DNA of 64,000 nt. Origin: Megaustenia siamemsis (taxonomy: Eukaryota > Mollusca > Gastropoda > Stylommatophora > Ariophantidae). Numbering within the stretch: position 1 is the first letter of the stretch; every line of letters begins with the position of its first letter. Shown one piece after another: positions 24,790-37,800 of this stretch. Under the pieces are notes generated by a model. The model worked only from the letters and a program-made list of their open reading frames with translations, searched no databases and was not told the origin of the DNA. The stretch lies in the NCBI GenBank assembly GCA_032433765.1, contig JAVIAB010000156.1, positions 86,228,769 through 86,292,768 of the forward strand, written 5' to 3'. The position numbers were made by a program, and so were the translations under genes.

Positions 24790-26316
24790 ACAGTTTGTGA
24801 AATGTTACATGCGAGAGAGACTCCATGGACAGCTTGTGAAATGGTACATGGGAGAGGTACTCCATGGACAGCTTGTGAAATGTTACATGGGAGAGGTACT
24901 CCATGGACAGCTTGTGAAATGTTACATGGGAGAGGTACTCCATGGACAGCTTGTGAAATGTTACATGGGAGAGGTACTCCATGGACAGCTTGTGAAATGT
25001 TACATGGGAGAGGTACTCCATGGACAGTTTGTGAAATTTTACATGATACAGGTACTCCATGGAAAGTTTGTGAAATGTTATATGATAGAGGTACTCCATG
25101 GACAGTTTGTGAAATGTTACATGATAGAGGTACTCCATGGACAGTTTGTGAAATGTTACAAGGGAGAGGTACTCCATGGACAGTTTGTGAAATGTTACAT
25201 GATAGAGGTACTCCATGGACAGCTTGTGAAATGTTACATGATAGTGGTACTCCATAGACAGCTTGTGAAATGTTACATGGGAGAGGTACTCCATGCACAG
25301 TTTGTGAAATGTTACATGATAGAGGTACTCCATGGACAGCTTGTGAAATGTTACATGATAGAGGTACTCCATGGACAGCTTGTGAAATGTTACATGGGAG
25401 AGGTACTCCATGGACAGCTTGTGAAATGTTACATGGGAGAGGTACTCCATGGACAGCTTGTGAAATGTTACATGGGAGAGGTACTCCATGGACAGTTTGT
25501 GAAATGTTACATGATAGAGGTACTCCATGGACAGCTTGTGAAATGTTACATGGGAGAGGTACTCCATGGACAGCTTGTGAAATGTTACATGGGAGAGGTA
25601 CTCCATGGACAGTTTGTGAAATGTTACATGGGAGAGGTACTCCTTGGACAGTTTGTGAAATGTTACATGGGAGAGAGACTCCATGGACAGTTTGTGAAAT
25701 GTTACATGCGAGAGAGACTCCATGGACAGTTTGTGAAATGTTACATGCGAGAGAGACTCCATGGACAGTTTGTGAAGTGTTACATGTGAGAGAGACTCCA
25801 TGGACAGCTTGTGAAATGTTACATGCGAGAGAGACTCCATGGACAGTTTGTGAAATGTTACACGTGAGAGAGACTCCATGGACAGTTTGTGAAATGTTAC
25901 ATGCGAGAGAGACTCCATGGACAGTTTGTGAAATATTACATGCGAGAGAGACTCCATGGACAGTTTGTGAAATGTTACATGCGAGAGAGACTCCATGGAC
26001 AGTTTGTGAAATGTTACATGCGAGAGAGACTCCATGGACAGTTTGTGAAATGTTACATGCGAGAGAGACTCCATGGACAGTTTGTGAAATGTTACATGCG
26101 AGAGTGACTCCATGGACAGTTTGTGAAATGTTACATGCGAGAGAGACTCCATGGACAGTTTGTGAAATGTTACATGCGAGAGAGACTCCATGGACAGTTT
26201 GTGAAATGTTACATGCGAGAGAGACTCCATGGACAGTTTGTGAAATGTTACATGCGAGAGAGACTCCATGGACAGTTTGTGAAATGTTACATGCGAGAGA
26301 GACTCCATGGACAGTT
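24790..26316. repeat. 39-bp minisatellite (about 39 copies), open in four frames
   Basis: Core tttgtgaaatgttacatgcg followed by agagagactccatggacag. Subtypes are ordered: ggtactcc units on the left, gagactcc units on the right. The period of 39 gives frames of up to 572 residues on the minus strand and 351 on the plus strand over the same DNA, the mark of a repeat and not of a gene. Confidence 0.96.
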
Positions 26317-26397
26317 CGTTGCTGAAAGTAAGGGGAAATCATTTGTTTTAATGGCTGGTGAATCCAAAAACACTGCCAACACATCTGAACTGTCTAT

Positions 26398-27126
26398 ATG
26401 TGTGTGAGATATGTGTGTGAGCTATGTGTCTGAGATATGTGTGTGAGATATGTGTGTGAGATATGTGTGTGAGATATGTGTGTGAGATATGTGTGTGAGA
26501 TATATGTATGAGATATGTGTGTGAGATATGTGTGTGAGATATGTGTATGAGATATGTGTGTGAGATATGTGTGTGAGATATGTGTGTGAGATATGTGTGT
26601 GAGATATGTGTGTGAGATATGTGTGTGAGATATGTGTGTGAGATATGTGTATAAGATATGTGTATGAGATATGTGTGTGAGATATGTGTGTGAGATATGT
26701 GTGTGAGATATGTGTATGAGATATGTGTATGAGATATGTGTGTGAGATATGTGTGTGAGATATGTGTGTGAGATATGTGTGTGAGATATGTGTGTGAGAT
26801 ATGTGTGTGAGATATGTGTGTGAGATATGTGTGTGAGATATGTGTGTGATATGTGTGTGAGATATGTGTGTGAGATATGTGTGTGAGATATGTGTGTGAG
26901 ATATGTGTGTGAGATATGTGTGTGAGATATGTGTGTGAGATATGTGTGTGAGATATGTGTGTGAGATATGTGTGTGAGATATGTGTATAAGATATGTGTA
27001 TGAGATATGTGTGTGAGATATGTGTGTGAGATATGCGTGTGAGATATGTGTGTGAGATATGTGTGCGAGATATGTGTGTGAGATATGTGTGTGAGATATG
27101 TGTGTGAGATATGTGTGTGAGATATG
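26398..27126. repeat. 13-bp minisatellite (about 56 copies)
   Basis: Unit gtgtgtgagatat. A small island of the same unit follows at 27213-27262 after about 90 bp of unique sequence. Confidence 0.96.
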
Positions 27127-27375
27127 TGACAGGCTGTGGAGTTATCAGAGAGACGTTTTTTGTGCATAATTCCACTTCAAAAAACAACAGAAACCAACAC
27201 AAACATTACAAGTGAGCTATGTGTGTGAGATATGTGTGTGAGATATGTGTGTGAGCTATGTGGTGTTGTCTTATTGCTTGTGGGTTTGATGGAGGGTCTC
27301 ATTGTTCAGGCAGTATATCTAAGGTTCACAAAAGTCTGTCAGATAAATCAGGAAGGACTAACCCCTACAAACACT

Positions 27376-27602
27376 GTAGGGCTCATGTATTGTAGGGCTC
27401 ATGTATTGTAGGGCTCATGTATTGTAAGACTTATGTATTGTGGGGCTCATGTATTGTAGGGCTCATGTATTGTAGGGCTCATGTATATTATGGCTCATGT
27501 ATTGTAGGGCTCATGTATTGTAGGGCTCATGTATTGTAAGACTCATGTATTGTAGGGCTCATGTATTGTAGGGCTCATGTATTGTAGGGCTCATGTATTG
27601 TC
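27376..27602. repeat. 16-bp minisatellite (about 14 copies)
   Basis: Unit tgtagggctcatgtat with a few substitutions (taagact, tattatgg). Confidence 0.95.
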
Positions 27603-27884
27603 TCTTGCAGTGACAAGAACAAGAGATCAGTTCCCCAACGTGTAAAGGGTTTTCCATGTAATCAGACATACACAAGCTGTCCACAAATCTACAAAATGAG
27701 AAACAGTTCTCTATGACATTACAAAAATGTTAGAAGATCCTTGGCTGATAATTGCAGAGGATACAAATGTGTGCTAGCTCAGCAATCATAACAACATTAA
27801 GAAATGTTACGGGTCTATCATGATGACTTGTGAGCATTTACAGAAAGATGGGGGTAGATCTAGCTTCATTGGCTGAAGGATGAC

Positions 27885-28860
27885 TTCTTGAAGTGAAACA
27901 AGCAACTTTCATGTCAACACTTTGCCTGTTGCTGGAGATACTGCCAGCTGTTTCTAACATAAACAAATGCTTGCAGAAGCAGGAAAGTCAGTTGGTAATT
28001 CTACAAAAGTTCATTTCAAGTACATCTTTACACTTAAAATTAATATCTGCAGATGTTCGGAAAGAGAAAAACACGAACATAGTGATTTTACTGCAACATA
28101 TAAAGAATTGAAAGATAATGTGTCACATGTTCAAACAATAAAAATAGGTGTCTTTGGTAACAAAACTTCTTTGCAATTACTTGCTAAATTCACAGATACT
28201 GTAATATGAGAAATTGACAAAAGGTTTCATAAGCAGGCCTTGGAATGAATGACAGCACATTCATTTGTTGAATTATTTGATCACATCCAGCAGCTAAACG
28301 AGTCGGATGTCAACTGTGTCAGTGTTTGCATGAACATACATCAAGATCATTAGTGAGCAGATCTGAAATGTTTCAAATATTTGGTGATGAACAAGGAAAA
28401 TCATCATCATCATGTGCCATACCGGTTGGCGTAGGTGATCATGTCCCTCCACAATCTTCTATTTACAGTGCATCGTATCAGTTCTGTTGTTGACTGTTTT
28501 CCATGCCATGACACCAAGCTATCAAGTATTTTCTCTCTTTGTCGTCCGCGATCTCTCTTTCCTTTTATCTTGCCAGTTGTAACCAAGTATTCCAACTTTC
28601 CTCTTCTCATGATGTGCCCGAAAAATGTTGATTGCTTCTTTCTGATGTTTTTTAAGAGCTCCCTTTTTGTGTTGTCACAAGCAAAATACAAGTGTAAAAA
28701 TATTGACTATCGAATATCAACAGCCACTGTTGAAAGGTGCTTTAGTGCTGTGAACAGAATAATGACTCAACTGAGAAACCAGACTGGAGATAGTTCACTG
28801 TATGAGGATTTCATTGACGGAGAAGAGATTCCAAGTGAAGAATTCTTATGTCTGGAGTGA
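27885..28860 (+). pseudogene. Broken hAT-like transposase (or ZNF862/KIAA1586-like derivative)
   Basis: Two blocks are separated by a LINE insertion. The first (27893-28207, one frameshift) has LCLLLEILPAVSNINKCLQK, like the region after DUF4371-type hAT-derived proteins. The second, after 28688, has STATVERCFSAVNRIMTQLR followed by N, which resembles the hAT C-terminal dimerisation motif (STAxxERxFSxxNxIxTxLRN). Stops and a frameshift mean it is not functional. Family identity is inferred from the second motif. Confidence 0.55.
28402..28676 (-). mobile_element. 5'-truncated LINE fragment inserted in the hAT-like pseudogene
   Basis: The minus strand encodes STFFGHIMRRGKLEYLVTTG, the KRDRGRQREKILDSL block and LWRDMITYANRYGT, then a catgatgatgat tail. 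It is flanked by acaaggaaaat (28391-28401) and acaagcaaaat (28677-28687), an 11-bp target duplication with one mismatch. Confidence 0.8.
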
Positions 28861-29045
28861 TGTGTCAATAAAAGACAAAGGAGAGAGGTTTGCATTAACT
28901 GAGGAGCTCAACAAGAGAGCAAATGACAGATGTAAGGGAGAGATATCAGGCCTTTTATCAGAGCGTTCAATTGTCTTGTTAAAATGATCTCTCCCCCTCC
29001 ACTCCCCACCTTTCTCACCAACCCTATCAATTTTTTCTGAAAGAA

Positions 29046-29470
29046 TCACTGTCTGTAAGGGCAGACTCAATAGTTGAGTAGATGGTTGTCTGTAAGGGCA
29101 TACTCAATAGTTGAGTAGATGGTTGTCTGTAAGACTATACTCAATAGTTGAGTAGATGGTTGTCTGTAAGACTATACTCAATAGTTGAGTAGATGGTTGT
29201 CTGTAAGGGCATACTCAATAGTTGAGTAGATGGTTGTCTGTATGACTATACTCAATAGTTGAGTAGATGGTTGTCTGTAAGACTATACTCAATAGTTGAG
29301 TTGATGGCTGTCTGTAGGACTATACTCAATAGTTGAGTTGATGGGGTTGTCTGTAGGACTATACTCAATAGTTGAGTTGATGGTTGTCTGTAAGACTATA
29401 CTCAATAGTTGAGTTGATGGTTGTCTGTAAGACTATACTCAATAGTTGAGTTGATGGCTGTCTGTAGTAC
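29046..29470. repeat. 37-bp minisatellite (family X, third locus)
   Basis: Core gttgagtagatggttgtctg followed by taagactatactcaata. Same basic unit as 20928-21256; about 11 copies. Confidence 0.94.
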
Positions 29471-30094
29471 TATACATCAAAAGTTGAGCTAACAGTCTAT
29501 AAAAATATGCACCAAAGAGTATACTACAATAGTATACTATCACAATACACATCAAAATCTGAACAGGTAACAGTCTTTCAGAATATATCAACAATGGCAG
29601 CGAGAGACAGCTGAAAATCATTGTTGACATCTTCCATGGCAAAGCCTAATGGGAGCAACCATCGTGATGTCAATAACTTAAATACTGCCAATTGATCATT
29701 TCTCCATATAGCCATGATGTCCATAATTCACGCTGTATCACACACATTCAATCAACAACAATGTTGTGTACAAAAGTCAACACTTACGGCCTACTGTATA
29801 TTTGCTTGCCATCTGGCTAATGTTAGTTATCACTAGCTAGTGCACAAATACAAAGCATTGCACTCAATACATACTAACATGGCATTTCCACACTTCACGC
29901 ATGTACTTATAGTGTATACATATATATATGAGTATACATATTCATATGACAATACTGTATGTTCTATATGCTTAGCTTGTTTAGTACATGAACTATTAAA
30001 CAATTTATTAACATATGCTTGACTGTTACTAGCATTTTTGTGTGGCATGTGCATCATTTGATTGCTGTTGTCATTGATAAGCTTGTCATGAACA
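29471..30094. other. Unique sequence
   Basis: Short open frames only; nothing recognised. Confidence 0.4.
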
Positions 30095-30194
30095 AACCTA
30101 TTTGTACATGTTCTCTCCAAACCTATTTGTACATGTTCTCTCCAAACCTATTTGTACATGTTCTCTCCAAACCTATTTGTACATGTTCTCTCCA
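30095..30194. repeat. 25-bp repeat, 4 copies
   Basis: Core acctatttgtacatgttctc followed by tccaa; copies look identical. Confidence 0.95.
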
Positions 30195-30299
30195 ATGTCC
30201 ATCAAAGTCAAATCTTGGAAGCAACAAACAACAACCAGGAGAGAGATTACAACAAATGTCAGCCATCCTCTTTATGGGGTTATCAACATGTTGAACAAA

Positions 30300-30400
30300 T
30301 GATTATGTCTGCTGTGATTTATGGTATCAGATAAAGCTATAGAGGCGAATCATGGACACAACTTGGAAGATCATTAGAGGTGATGGAGAATAATGAACGA
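30300..30400 (+). pseudogene. Possible small LINE scrap
   Basis: Contains gaggcgaatcatggacacaa and gatcattagaggtgatgg, like the gaagcgaatcatggatag...cgattagaggcc block of the LINE copy at 51680-51740. Confidence 0.35.
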
Positions 30401-30424
30401 AATCATAAAGAACGTTTGACATGA

Positions 30425-33400
30425 CAAGGATAGAAAGACTTGACTTCATGACCTTGTTGTAAGATGAGGAGGCTGACTTAGACAAGGATAGAAAGACTTG
30501 ACTTCATGACTTTGTTGTAAAATGAGGAGGCTGACTTAGACAAGGATAGAAAGACTTGACTTCATTACTTTGTTGTAATATGAGGAGGCTGACTTAGACA
30601 AGGATAAGACTTGACTTCATGACTTTGTTGTAATATGAGGAGGTTGACTTAGACAAGGATAGAAAGACTTGACTTCATGACTTTGTTGTAAAATGAGGAG
30701 GCTGACTTAGACAAGGATAGAAAGACTTGACTTCATGACCTTGTTGAAAGATGAGGAGGCTGACTTAGACAAGGATAGAAGGACTTGACTTCATGACTTT
30801 GTTGTAAGATGAGGAGGTTGACTTAAACAAGGATAGAAAGACTTGACTTCATCACTTTGTTGTAAGATGAGGAGGCTGACTTAGAAAAGGATAGAGAGAC
30901 TTGACTTCATGACATTTTTTGTAAGATGAGGAGGCTGACTTAGACAAGGATAGAGAGACTTGACTTCATGACTTTGTTGTAAGATGAGGAGGCTGACTTA
31001 GACAAGGATAGAAAGACTTGACTTCATCACTTTGTTGTAAGATGAGGAGGCTGACTTAGACAAGGAAAGAGAGACTTGACTTCATGACTGTTGTAAGATG
31101 AGGAGGCTGACTTAGACAAGGAAAGAGAGACTTGACTTCATGACTTTGTTGTAAGATGAGGAGGCTGACTTAGACAAGGAAAGAGAGACTTGACTTCATG
31201 ACTTTGTTGTAAGATGAGGAGGCTGACTTAGACAAGGAAAGAGAGACTTGACTTCATGACTTTGTTGTAAGATGAGGAGGCTGACTTAGACAAGGAAAGA
31301 GAGACTTGACTTCATGACTTTGTTGTAAGATGAGGAGGCTGACTTAGACAAGGAAAGAGAGACTTGACTTCATGACTTTGTTGTAAGATGAGGAGGCTGA
31401 CTTAGACAAGGATAGAAAGACTTGACTTCATGACTTTGTTGTAAGATGAGGAAGCTGACTTAGACAAGGAAAGAGAGACTTGACTTCATGACTTTTTTGT
31501 AAGATGAGGAGGCTGACTTAGACAAGGATAGAAAGACTTGACTTCATGACTTTGTTGTAAGATGAGGCGGCTGACTTAGACAAGGAAAGAGAGACTTGAC
31601 TTCATGACTTTGTTGTAAGATGAGGAAGCTGACTTAGACAAGGAAAGAGAGACTTGACTTCATGACTTTGTTGTAAGATGAGGAGGCTGACTTAGACAAG
31701 GAAAGAGAGACTTGACTTCATGACTTTGTTGTAAGATGAGGAGGCTGACTTAGACAAGGAAAGAGAGACTTGACTTCATGACTTTGTTGTAAGATGAGGA
31801 GGCTGACTTAGACAAGGAAAGAGAGACTTGACTTCATGACTTTGTTGTAAGATGAGGAGGCTGACTTAGACAAGGATAGAAAGACTTGACTTCATGACTT
31901 TGTTGTAAGATGATGAGGCTGACTTAGACAAGGAAAGAGAGACTTGACTTCATGACTTTGTTGTAAGATGAGGAGGCTGACTTAGACAAGGATAGAAAGA
32001 CTTGACTTCATGACCTTGTTGTAAGATGAGGAGGCTGACTTAGACAAGGAAAGAGAGACTTGACTTCATGACTTTGTTGTAAGATGAGGAGGCTGACTTA
32101 GACAAGGATAGAGACACTTGACTTCATGACTTTGTTGTAAGATTAGGAAGCTGACTAAGACAAAGATAGAGACACTTGACTTCATGACCTTGTTGTAAGA
32201 TGAGGGGGGCCTCGGTAGCCTAGTTGGGAAAACCACTCGACTAGACTACCGACGTTCGGACAACCCGTGTTCGATTCCCGCTGGGAGCAGTGTGAGTTGT
32301 ACTCGTGGTTGGAAATTAAAAAAAAAAAAATTACCCCCACGGTCGACCCAGCCGTTGGCAGAAATGGGTACCAGGGTATTATCCTGGGAAGGTGAGGAAT
32401 GTCGCTTCGCATCTGAGTTTCGATGCTTGAGGCGACACTATACAGAAATATCTGAACATTTCTGGATAGGCGGCCGAGCACATATGGGTGTAAACTCGCG
32501 TGCTAAGACGCCGGTTCAAGTCTCGTACTTTACCTTTAGAGACATGTGACTTCATGAATTTGTTGTAAGATGAGGAGGCTGACTTAGACAAGGATAGAGA
32601 GACTTGACTTCATGACCTTGTTGTAAGATGAGGAGGCTGACTTAGACAAGGATAGAGAGACTTGACTTCATGACCTTGTTGTAAGATGAGGAGGCTGACT
32701 TAGACAAGGATAGAAGGACTTGACTTCATGACTTTTTTGTAAGATGAGGAAGCTGACTTAGACAAGGATAGAAGGACTTGACTTCATGACTTTTTTGTAA
32801 GATGAGGAAGCTGACTTAGACAAGGATAGAAGGACTTGACTTCATGACTTTGTTGTAAGATTAGGAAGCTGACTTAGACAAGGATAGAGGGACTTGACTT
32901 CATTACTTTGTTGTAAGATTAGGAAGCTGACTTAGACAAGGATAGAGAGACTTGACTTCATGACTTTGTTGTAAGATGAGGAGGCTGACTTAGACAAGGA
33001 TAGAGACACTTGACTTCATGACTTTGTTGTAAGATTAGGAAGCTGACTTAGGCAAGGATAGAGACACTTGAGTTCATGACTTTGTTGTAAGATTAGGAAG
33101 CTGACTTAGACAAGGATAGGTACACTTGACTTCATGACTTTGTTGTAAGATGAGGAGGCTGACTTAGACAAGGATAGAGACACTTGACTTCATGACTTTG
33201 TTGTAAGATTAGGAAGCTAACTTAGACAAGGATAGACACACTTGACTTCATGACTTTGTTGTAAGATGAGGAGGCTGACTTAGACAAGGATAGAGACACT
33301 TGACTTCATGACTTTGTTGTAAGATTAGGAAGCTGACTAAGACAAAGATAGAGACACTTGACTTCATGACCTTGTTGTAAGATGAGGAGGCTGACTAAGA

Positions 33401-33515
33401 CAAGGATAGAGACACTTGACTTCATGACTTTGTTGTAAGATTAGGAAGCTGACTTAGACAAGGATAGAGACACTTGACTTCATGACTTTGTTGTAAGATG
33501 ATGAGGCTGACTTCA
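30425..33515. repeat. 58-bp minisatellite (about 47 copies), split by a SINE
   Basis: Core gatgaggaggctgacttaga followed by caaggatagagagacttgac and ttcatgactttgttgta. Subtypes (ggatagaa, ggaaagag, gattaggaag, gacactt) are clustered in blocks. A SINE occupies 32206-32536. Confidence 0.96.
32206..32536 (+). mobile_element. Dimeric tRNA-derived SINE inserted in the 58-bp array
   Basis: The 5' tRNA head has an A-box tagcctagttgg (32216-32227) and a B-box tgttcgattcc (32268-32278). After a poly-A run (about 32319-32330) comes a body shared with 2205-2396. Its end again looks like a tRNA, with an A-box-like cggccgagca near 32471 and a B-box-like ccggttcaag at 32511. The array resumes immediately on both sides. 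Confidence 0.85.
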
Positions 33516-34159
33516 ACAAGATACAGGATTAGTGATGACTTTGTTGCATTATGAGAAAGCTGACTTCAACAAGATACAGGATTAGTGATACGATGGAGAA
33601 CATTTGAATGGACCAACAGTTATCAATATAACAATATGAGATACACAATTGCACTGAGACTATCATTGCTATCAAGCGATGAATGAGAGTCTTTGAGTCA
33701 GGATTTGTTGTCTTGTAATCAATTCCATTCATGCTTGAATCAGCATTCCTCTCCTTTATTCGGTTTAAAAGCAAAACCAGATACGAGATGGGAAGTTTTA
33801 TGTTGACATATTTCAGCAACAAGTCTGCATAACATATGAAATTATGTTGATGCAGAGATGGTCCGGAACTGCAGTCATTAAATCAAGCATTTAATACATT
33901 GATGTTCAATCACATGTGCTTAGTACATGGGACAACCGCAGACAGAATCTTTCAATTGTATCTTTACAGGGGATAATGTTAGAGCGTAGGAGAAGATTGT
34001 AGATTCAGGAGCAACCCTGTTGAATCCCTGAAAATGATGGCAATTAATCATCAACATGTGTTATGCTGTATGGTGTTAGTTTTTGCTGGAACATTCTTAG
34101 GAAAATGGCAGTTAAATATCAAAATGAAAGCTGCTTGCTTCAGTAGTCCTTAGTAAATG
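33516..34159. other. Unique 3' flank of PDE1
   Basis: No supported gene. It may hold the end of the PDE1 transcript. Confidence 0.35.
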
Positions 34160-34470
34160 CGGACATTCACATGTCATCGATGTTTGTTGCTTGGAGCCAC
34201 TCTTTGACATTCACATGTCATCAATGTTTGTTGCTTGGAGCCACTCTTTGACGTTCACATGTCATCAATGTTTGTTGCTTGGAGCTACTCTTTGACATTC
34301 ACATGTCTTCTTTATTTGTTGCTTGTAGCCACTCTTTGACATTCACATGTCATCAATGTTTGTTGCTTGGAGCCACTCTTTGACATTCAAATGTCATCAA
34401 TGTTTGTTGCTTGGAGCCACTCTTTGACATTCAAATGTCATCAATGTTTGTTGCTTGGAGCCACTCTCTG
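34160..34470. repeat. 44-bp repeat (7 copies) just after the PDE1 stop
   Basis: Core gacattcacatgtcatcaat followed by gtttgttgcttggagccact. It starts 60 bp after the stop codon, so it is probably in the 3' UTR. Confidence 0.94.
34311..34316 (-). promoter_or_regulatory. Possible polyadenylation signal for PDE1
   Basis: AATAAA on the minus strand, about 215 bp after the stop. It sits in one variant unit of the 44-bp array 34160-34470; the other units lack it. Another AATAAA lies near 33751. Neither can be chosen from sequence alone. Confidence 0.2.
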
Positions 34471-34529
34471 AAGTGTGAAGGTCCAACATTCTGCTACACA
34501 TCAGTAGAATGAGGTCCTGCCCACCACAG

Positions 34530-34831
34530 CTACTCTGTGTTTGGAGCCTCCGCTGGTGCCTCCACAGAAATGTTTTTGTCTGAGGTCAACTGGTTCATCA
34601 CACTGGAGGACTTCAATGAAGCTAATGCCGGTTTGGGTGAAAGTTTTGGTCTTTGAGGAGTCCCTGATGGTGAAGATGATGGGCTCGGTGATGCTGGTAG
34701 TGATGATTGTGGAGCTGATGCAGGAAGTGCAGAACTAGGTGGCTCTGCTGAGTTACTCTGTGAGTCTTCTGTTTTCTTTTGTGCATCTCCATCAGAGGCA
34801 CATAGTTTCGCTTTCTCTCTCTCCTCAGCAT
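34530..34831 (-). CDS. PDE1: PDE1 terminal exon I (Ser/Pro-rich tail, stop)
   Basis: This exon is 302 nt. It begins (D)AEEREKAKLCASDGDAQKK, then a Ser/Pro/Ala-rich tail (SLPASPSPSSSPSGTPQRPK) ending VEAPAEAPNTE and TAG at 34530-34532. The acceptor is CCTTCAG|ATGCTGAGG. The AEEREKAK start and low-complexity acidic/Ser-Pro character fit PDE1 C-terminal tails. Assignment rests on frame continuity with exon H plus that character, since tails diverge quickly. Confidence 0.82.
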
Positions 34832-37800
34832 CTGAAGGATATCAGAGAAGAAAATGTTATTATTAAGTGGTTAAAGTTGTACATCATGATAGTGATTATA
34901 AATATTTCATAACTGGTTAAAGTTGTACATCATGACAGTGATTATAAATATTTCATAACTGGTTAAAGTTGTACATCATGAAAGTGATTATGGTTAGTTA
35001 GTCTGTTGACAGATCATCATCACTATTGTATAACTCAAGAACTACTAATTTCCCCTCCTCAATATGTCTCCTAGAATGTAGCAACTGACAACATCAGTTC
35101 TGCGTCAATCTTCCTTAGCTACTGAAACTGCTGTCTGACAACGCCTTCTTGACTTGACATTTTTGCAGGCTATTCAAGGTTGTCTATTCACAAACAAATA
35201 ACTAGACAACAAACCTATCTGTTTATGTATAATGGTGATTTTACTTTCTCAATATTCATAATCTTTCTCACTTTAAAAAATAAATGACAGTTTTGCAGAT
35301 CCCCAAATTCTATTTTATCAACAAATGTCTATTGTGTGGTTTCTATACAACGACACGTCTAACTAGTACATTTTACTCATCTCATGTAAAAGTAATATAT
35401 GAAAATTATCACTGAGATAAGAATTTATTGTTAGGAAAAGTAATATATGAATGTTATCACTGAGATAAGAATTTATTGTTAGGAAAAGTAATATATGATC
35501 TAGCACAAAATGTCTGCTGGCAGGAAGCATTGATGGGGTCAAATAAGAGAAGGCTCAGAATGTTCTGGGTGAGATGTTAGTTGTGAAGTGAGAGGAAAAT
35601 AATGGAAGGGAGAGTTGACTTGAGACAAACTTAGAGCTCCTGCAGTATTGACCACACAAAACTGAGCATTTTGTGTCATATTTGCAAGATGCTTTACTTG
35701 CATCAGAGATTTTGATAACTAATGGTCTTTGCTGACATCATCTTTGTTATCTTAATGTCTATTCTTCATTTATTTACTTAAAGAAATCATTGACATGTGA
35801 ACTGAGAACATTTGTAAATAATGAGCAATGTTCTTACATATTTCCCTACTGTCATTATGTCGTCTCAGTTGAGCAAATTAAACTGTTCACACTTGGTTTA
35901 AAATACAACAACACATGCTAACTTAGTGTGTGTCTGGGTAACCTGTTGAACAAAGAAGAAACAAAAGAATGAGACTTGTGAGAAGTTGGTTTATTTAAAC
36001 TTGAAGTGAGTGACTTCCGTCACCCTTTGTTCCAGTAGTTCACTAGTTGGAGATTGTTTGTCCCAGTGGTGAACTAGTTGTACACTCTTTGTTCCAGTAG
36101 TTCACTAGTTGGAGATTGTTTGTCCCAGTGGTGAACTAGTTGTACACTCTTTGTTCCAGTAGTTCACTAGTTGGAGATTGTTTGTCCCGGTGGTGAACTA
36201 GCTGTACACTCTTTGTTCCAGTAGTTCACTAGTTGGAGATTGTTTGTCCCAGTGGTGAACTAGTTGTACACTCTTTGTTCCAGTAGTTCACAAGTTGGAC
36301 ATTGTTTGTCCCAGTGGTGAACTAGCTGTACACTCTTTGTCCCAGTAGTTCACTAGTTGGACATTGTTTGTCCCAGTGGTGAACTAGTTCTACACTCTTT
36401 GTTCCAGTAGTTCACTAGTTATACATTATTTGTCCCAGTGGTGAACTAGTTGGACATTGTTTGTCCCAATAGTGAACTAGCTGTACACTTTTTGTACCAG
36501 TAGTTCTCTTGTTTTGTATGCTATTTCACTAGTACACTAATTGTACACTATTTGTCCCAGTAGCTCACTAGTTGTACACTCTATATCCCAGTAGCTCACT
36601 ATTTGTACATTGCTTGTTCTAGTAATTCACTAATTGTACACTATTTGTCCCAGTAGTTCACTGCTTGTACACACTTTGCTACAGTGGTTCCTTAGTTTTG
36701 TACAGTATTTCAGTAATTCACTAGTTTTGTACACTATTTCAGTCATTCACTAATTTTGTACACTATTTCAGTAGTTCACTAGTTGTACACACTCAAACAT
36801 ATGTAAGAAAAAGGTGGGATGGATAACTATGACAAAAATCAGGACAAGAATAACAGAACATGATTAAAGTATGACAAAATCATGACAAGCATTAGACTAT
36901 GACAGTGTCATGACACCTTTGATTGCACGCAGCTTCCACAGACTCTTGTTTCTCCCAAGGCAGTCATTCCACGGCCGCTTGAGCTCATACCGTCCATCTG
37001 AAATATCAAGATACATGTTCATTGATAGTACCATACTTATGAGATACATGTTCTCTGACAGTACATTACTTATGAGATACATCGTCACTGATAGTACATT
37101 ACTTATGAAATACATCTTCACTGATAGTACATTACTTATGAGATATATCTTCACTGATAGTACCATACATATGAGATACATGTTCACTGATAGTACATTA
37201 TTTATGAGATATATATCTTCACTGATAGTACCATACTTATGATAGACATCTTCACTGATAGTACATTACTTATGAGATATATGTTTACTGATAGTACATT
37301 AATTATGAGATACATCTTCACTGATAGTACATTACTCATGAGATACATGTTCACTGATAATACATTACTTATGAGATACATGTTCACTGATAGTACATTA
37401 CTTATGAGATACATCTTCACTGATAGTACATTACTTATGAGATACATGTTCACTGATAGTACATTACTTATGAGATACATGTTCACTGATAGTACATTAC
37501 TTATGAGATACATGTTCACTGATAGTACATTACTTATGAGATACATCTTCACTGATAGTACATTACTTATGAGATACATCTTCACTGATAGTACATTACT
37601 TATGAGATACATGTTCACTGATAGTACATTACTTATGAGATACATGTTCACTGATAGTACATTACTTATGAGATACATGTTCACTGATAGTACATTACTT
37701 ATGCTAGTTATGCTACAATCAAAAATTGACTGTTTTTAAGTCAAATAATTTGTCATTGACTGTTTTACTGTTGTAGTCAAGAATAGTAAATTGTTACAAA

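Noticed and set aside
24666..26384. 572-residue open frame (minus) and overlapping frames of 517, 351 and 330 residues
   Set aside because: The 39-bp unit has no stop in several frames, so all are open together. No start context, domain or codon bias supports any one.
26348..27202. THISHTYL-type His/Ser/Thr-rich protein of 284 residues
   Set aside because: 13-bp array; three frame shifts per 39 bp return the same peptide in every frame.
28435..28860. 141-residue plus-strand frame ending in STATVERCFSAV
   Set aside because: Its first two-thirds is antisense LINE; only the last part is hAT-like, so the frame is a chance fusion.
32206..32290. Functional tRNA gene
   Set aside because: A and B boxes are present, but the acceptor stem does not close and the sequence continues into a poly-A and SINE body shared with 2205-2396.
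34622..34831. Frame with MLRRERKRNYVPLMEMHKRK in exon I
   Set aside because: It is the wrong phase for splicing from exon H; the AEEREKAK frame continues PDE1 and ends at a stop.
37202..37739. MNMYLISNVLSV and LMRYMFTDSTL repeat proteins
   Set aside because: 33-bp array in PDE1 intron G-H, open on both strands.
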